Shown one piece after another: positions 7,752-10,522 of a stretch of 10,522 nt of DNA (position 1 is its first letter; each line of letters starts with the position of its first letter). Origin of the DNA: Vulcanimicrobiota bacterium. Lineage in GTDB: Bacteria; Vulcanimicrobiota; Vulcanimicrobiia; Vulcanimicrobiales; Vulcanimicrobiaceae. Where the stretch lies: assembly GCA_003167055.1 (NCBI GenBank), contig PMUE01000089.1:1-10522 (forward strand). Reading direction: 5' to 3'. Made by a program: the position numbers and the translations under genes. The notes below the pieces were generated by a model that was not told the origin of the DNA, made no database searches, and saw only the letters and a program-made list of their open reading frames with translations.

Positions 7752-7757
7752 AGGTTT

Positions 7758-9062
7758 ATGCCTCTTCTGTGCGCGGTCCTGGTCGCGGCGCTCGCACCCA
7801 GTCCCTCGCCGACACCGCGGCTGGAGACCTGGATATACGCGCGCGCGTATGACGCGCGCTATCTGCAGGCGAGCACGTTGCCGGGCGGCGGTCAACCGAA
7901 CCAAACCGACGAGAACGCCTTTGCGATCGTGCACGCCGACTACGCGCTCGGCAGCGGATTTAGCGCCGCCGGCACCTACTCATTTAGCGATCCCAACGCG
8001 CTTGCGGGTGTGAGCGATCTCAATCAACTGCAAGAAAGTTATCTCGCATTCAAGCGCGACAACGTCGTCGTCAAGGCCGGCAATCAATACTTCAATTCGC
8101 CGTGGGCCGATACGCACTTCAAGCTCGGCCTCGCACCGACCGCGTTCCAAGGCGTGGACGCAAGCTACACGCGCGACCGCTGGACGTTTGAAGCGGCCGA
8201 TATGACGCGCTTCATGAGCCGCACGTCGAGTGCGTTTACCCGAACAAACCTTCTCGTGTCCGTCGCGGGCGGCATCAACACCAGCGGTTTCACCTACGGG
8301 CGCATCACCTATGTGCCGCCCAATGTGAATGCCGCGCTGAGCGCCTACGCGTACAACATGGACGATATGGCGGCATTTGTGTGGTTGAGCGGCTTCGCGT
8401 CGCTCAGCCCGCATGGATGGCAGCCGTTCGTCGGAGCGCAGGGCGGTGCCGAAACCAATGCCGGCGCGTCGTACCTTGGCATCGTGCGCAGCTCGATCGC
8501 CGGTCTCATCGTCGGCGCGACGCCGTCGCGCAACGTCACGTTCAGCGCCGCCTTCGATGCGATCCCTTGGCGCCGCACCTCACTCGTGTTGCCCAATGGG
8601 GGATCGTGCAATTCGGCCGGCTATTTTCTTCCGCTCGGCGTCGGACAATGCGGGAACAACGCCAACGGCACGAAGGAACTCTATTACGGCGGATGGGCAA
8701 GCCCGTACAGCGACGGCTATGCGACCGACCCGATGTACACCAGTCCCCTGCTGGAAGGGCCGGTTGACCGGCGCAGTCCCGGTACGTCGCAGGCGCTCAT
8801 CGGCGTGTACACCTCGGCCAACCGGCGCCTGACATTTACCGAGAGCTACTATTGGTTCGACTATTACAATCCGCTTGCAACGCAGGCGACGACCGAATGG
8901 GACAACGTCCTCGCCTACTATTTCAGTGCGGTCACTCCAGGACGGTATCGCGGGTTGCTCTTCCGCTATGGTTACGTCGAACAGCACAAATCCAACGTCG
9001 CCTTTCTCGGCGGTGTGCCGATCACACGCTACAGCCGCTTCCAGCTGGAATATGCAATTTAA
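7758..9062 (+). CDS. OprD-like outer-membrane porin
   Basis: The protein has 434 residues. It begins with a short hydrophobic stretch (MPLLCAVLVAALA), then a Pro/Ser linker (PSPSPTP). This is signal-peptide-like but lacks the usual basic N-region, so the export signal is uncertain. The rest has the alternating pattern and abundant Tyr, Trp, Gly and Asn of a beta-barrel. Residues 107-137 (AGNQYFNSPWADTHF, then LAPTAFQGVDASY) match the OprD/Occ porin pattern in which a GxQ...P segment precedes R/LxPxxFxG. Two cysteines (284 and 298) may close a loop by a disulfide. The C-terminus (FQLEYAI) does not end in the aromatic residue usual for barrel proteins. Occ porins take up small carboxylates and basic amino acids, which would suit the neighbouring importer. 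It starts at a probably leaderless promoter, and blaI follows after 17 bases. An outer-membrane barrel is likely; OprD membership is moderately supported. Confidence 0.65.
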   Translation: MPLLCAVLVAALAPSPSPTPRLETWIYARAYDARYLQASTLPGGGQPNQTDENAFAIVHADYALGSGFSAAGTYSFSDPNALAGVSDLNQLQESYLAFKRDNVVVKAGNQYFNSPWADTHFKLGLAPTAFQGVDASYTRDRWTFEAADMTRFMSRTSSAFTRTNLLVSVAGGINTSGFTYGRITYVPPNVNAALSAYAYNMDDMAAFVWLSGFASLSPHGWQPFVGAQGGAETNAGASYLGIVRSSIAGLIVGATPSRNVTFSAAFDAIPWRRTSLVLPNGGSCNSAGYFLPLGVGQCGNNANGTKELYYGGWASPYSDGYATDPMYTSPLLEGPVDRRSPGTSQALIGVYTSANRRLTFTESYYWFDYYNPLATQATTEWDNVLAYYFSAVTPGRYRGLLFRYGYVEQHKSNVAFLGGVPITRYSRFQLEYAI

Positions 9063-9071
9063 ATCGACCAC

Positions 9072-9076
9072 GAGGT
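9072..9076 (+). promoter_or_regulatory. Shine-Dalgarno deciding the blaI-family start
   Basis: GAGGT lies only three bases before the ATG at 9080 and twelve before the in-frame ATG at 9089. The first is slightly close, the second slightly far. The protein starting at 9089 (MARKPSATLTDAEL) has the commoner family N-terminus, so either start is possible. Confidence 0.5.
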
Positions 9077-9079
9077 ATA

Positions 9080-9469
9080 ATGACCGCTATGGCACGTAAG
9101 CCGAGTGCTACCCTCACCGACGCCGAGTTGCGCATTATGCGCGTGCTTTGGACGCGCGGTGAGTCGACCAATATGGAGATCGTGAACGCGATCGTCGATC
9201 CGCCGCTCGCTCGCAATACGGTCATGACCACGCTCGGCGTCCTGGAGCGCAAGGGCTACGTGAAGCACCGGACCGACGGCCGGACCTTCATTTATAGTAC
9301 GCTGATTCCGGAAGACCGGGCACGCGGCACCGCGCTCGAGAGCGTGCTGCGCCGCTTCTTCGACGGCTCGGCCGAGCAGCTGGTGGTCAAACTGCTTGAC
9401 GCCGAGTACCTCTCGAGCGCCGAACGGAAGCGGATTCAAAAACTCGTCGACGAAGCGGTCGACGAATGA
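9080..9469 (+). CDS. BlaI/MecI/CopY-family transcriptional repressor
   Basis: The protein has 129 residues (126 if the ATG at 9089 is used), the normal family length. The winged helix-turn-helix fills residues about 12-70: LTDAELRIMRVLWTRGE, then LARNTVMTTLGVLERKGYVKH and the wing DGRTFIYSTLIP. The C-terminal helices (about 75-129) serve dimerisation. Members repress beta-lactamase, mecA, copper and other genes and are released when a partner M56 protease causes their cleavage. That partner follows at once, its ATG overlapping this stop as ATGA. No beta-lactamase or PBP gene is in view; the gene in front is the porin, with palindromes over its promoter. That the porin is a target, with autorepression of the whole unit, is inferred from layout. 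Confidence 0.92.
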   Translation: MTAMARKPSATLTDAELRIMRVLWTRGESTNMEIVNAIVDPPLARNTVMTTLGVLERKGYVKHRTDGRTFIYSTLIPEDRARGTALESVLRRFFDGSAEQLVVKLLDAEYLSSAERKRIQKLVDEAVDE

Positions 9470-10522
9470 ACCTCGTAGCGCTCGCCGCTCGCCTTCTTCC
9501 GCTCGCTGCGCTTGCCGGTCTTGGAGCGGGCGCTATCGGCTTTGGAGTGTTGCTCGCGCTCCTGCGCGGCGGACTCTTTCGAGCGCAAGCCAACGCGCGC
9601 TTTGCGCTGTGGTTTGGACTGATGGTCGCGCTCGCGTGTACCGCACCGGCCGTACTCCTGAGCGGATCGCTATCGTTGCAGCGCGAACCCACCGTGGCGG
9701 TATCATCGCACGTCATACCTGCTGTGCAAACTGTTACGACTTTGAACCTCGCGCCGGCAATCGGGCTGATTTGGCTGACAGGTTTTCTGGTCTCGTTGCT
9801 GCGCGTAAGCCTCGGCATGCTGCGCTTGTGTCATATCCGCCGCTGCGCGGAGCCGATCGAGGTGCGCGCCAGTGCGCGTGGGCCCGTGCGCGTCCTGGCG
9901 TCGGAGTGTTTCGCGATGCCGGTAGCGCTGGGATATCGTCGTCCGGCAATCCTCGTTCCGCGGTCGATGCTCGCGCTCGAGCGCGAGACCGATTTCGAGA
10001 ACGTCGTGCTGCACGAGCTCGAGCATCTTCGCCGCTTCGATGATGTGACGTCGCTCGTGCAAGCGCTGTGCATGAGCGCGCTCTGGTTCAACCCGTTTGC
10101 CTATGCGATCGGTGCGCGGATGAGCATCGAACGTGAAATGGCCTGCGACGAGGCAGTCGTTGCGTCTACCGGACGGCGCGCCGGCTACGCCGCGACGCTG
10201 TGGAAGATCGCGGTCGCGGCATCCGACGCAGTTGCGCCGGCGCTCACCTCGGCGTTCAGTTCCGGCCCGCACACCGAACCGCGGCTGACCAATTTGCTCG
10301 TGGCACGCGGCGGATCAACGGCGGCGACGCGCAAACCGTTGTTGTTTGCCGTGCTCCTAACGTCGGCGTTCGTCGCTTCTGCGGCACTCGCACCGGCGAT
10401 GGTATTGCAAACCTCACCGATCCAAGGATTCACCAGCCTGCGCTTGCCGGACGGGACGACCCTCGTCATCGGCGGGCGACGTCCGGACGATGTGCAGTAC
10501 GAAGACATGCAAGTCTACGATT
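9466..10522 (+). CDS. M56-family (BlaR1/MecR1-like) membrane metallopeptidase, 3' end outside window
   Basis: Reading from the ATG that overlaps the blaI-family stop gives 352 residues with no stop before the window edge. Hydrophobic helices lie near 11-33, 46-68, 97-117 and 291-315. The zinc site is HELEH (183-187), and EREMACDEAVV (222-232) supplies the usual third ligand and the conserved CDE. Both match the M56 peptidase domain, which faces the cytoplasm and, on a signal, leads to cleavage of the BlaI-type repressor. After the last visible helix come about 35 residues of extracytoplasmic sequence (TSLRLPDGTTLVIGG, then RRPDDVQYEDMQVYD). These do not look like the start of a penicillin-binding sensor domain, but the sensor lies mostly outside the window. 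Function as the antirepressor of the adjacent gene is well supported by the pairing; the signal is unknown. Confidence 0.92.
   Translation, partial: MNLVALAARLLPLAALAGLGAGAIGFGVLLALLRGGLFRAQANARFALWFGLMVALACTAPAVLLSGSLSLQREPTVAVSSHVIPAVQTVTTLNLAPAIGLIWLTGFLVSLLRVSLGMLRLCHIRRCAEPIEVRASARGPVRVLASECFAMPVALGYRRPAILVPRSMLALERETDFENVVLHELEHLRRFDDVTSLVQALCMSALWFNPFAYAIGARMSIEREMACDEAVVASTGRRAGYAATLWKIAVAASDAVAPALTSAFSSGPHTEPRLTNLLVARGGSTAATRKPLLFAVLLTSAFVASAALAPAMVLQTSPIQGFTSLRLPDGTTLVIGGRRPDDVQYEDMQVYD

Larger units (their letters stand above)
7694..7757. promoter_or_regulatory. AT-rich divergent promoter region between livH and the porin gene
   Basis: This 64-bp gap contains starts in both directions. 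Its right half is strikingly AT-rich against a GC-rich genome. The plus-strand promoter and palindromes are listed separately. Toward livH, TATAGT on the minus strand (7732-7727) could serve as a -10, giving a leader of about 27 bases, but no -35 is convincing. Confidence 0.6.

Noticed and set aside
9396..10043. Plus-strand open frame of 215 codons over the BlaI end and M56 start
   Set aside because: The frame starting at 9466 carries HELEH and the membrane helices of M56, and it overlaps blaI in the classic ATGA way. The other frame is an Arg/Ala-rich shadow.
9703..10272. Minus-strand open frame of 189 codons antisense to the M56 gene
   Set aside because: It has no recognisable motif or ribosome-binding site and lies fully within the peptidase coding region.
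9080..10522. A beta-lactam resistance locus
   Set aside because: The BlaI/M56 pair alone is not enough. No beta-lactamase or PBP2a gene is present, and the visible part of the M56 C-terminus does not resemble a penicillin-binding domain.

Overview
The window is GC-rich bacterial chromosome, densely packed. It comes from a diderm: it has a probable outer-membrane porin, and the solute-binding protein has an ordinary signal peptide without a lipobox cysteine. I cannot name the taxon from sequence alone. The mix of heteromeric acyl-CoA dehydrogenases, HAAT-type transporter genes and BlaI/M56 pairs would suit a soil or environmental lineage such as Eremiobacterota, but that is a guess.

Layout. 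(1) 1-147, minus strand: N-terminus of a PiT-family phosphate transporter cut by the window edge. A 144-bp regulatory region with 20-bp tandem repeats precedes it. (2) 292-945, minus strand: a TetR-family regulator, divergent from the next block across a 78-bp gap that holds an inverted repeat. (3) 1024-6809, plus strand: a six-gene, near-zero-spacing operon. It comprises two acyl-CoA dehydrogenase subunits followed by livM, livK, livG and livF of a branched-chain-amino-acid-type (HAAT) ABC transporter. (4) 6806-7693, minus strand: livH, the missing second permease, encoded tail-to-tail with livF. (5) 7758-10522, plus strand: an OprD-like porin gene, a BlaI/MecI-family repressor and an M56 (BlaR1-like) membrane metallopeptidase that runs off the end. 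A 64-bp divergent promoter region separates livH from the porin. It contains a good sigma-70 promoter almost touching the ATG, overlaid by nested perfect palindromes.

How the parts may work together (inference). The OprD-like porin admits a small carboxylate through the outer membrane. LivK captures it and LivH/LivM/LivG/LivF import it. After CoA activation elsewhere, the paired dehydrogenase carries out the first oxidation step. The two dehydrogenase subunits have complementary sets of motifs, which suggests one composite active site of the kind known from heteromeric FadE/ChsE and pimeloyl-CoA-type enzymes. The TetR protein probably controls the dehydrogenase/transporter operon. The BlaI/M56 pair may control the porin, and perhaps livH, through the palindromic promoter. 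The true substrate is not visible in the window.
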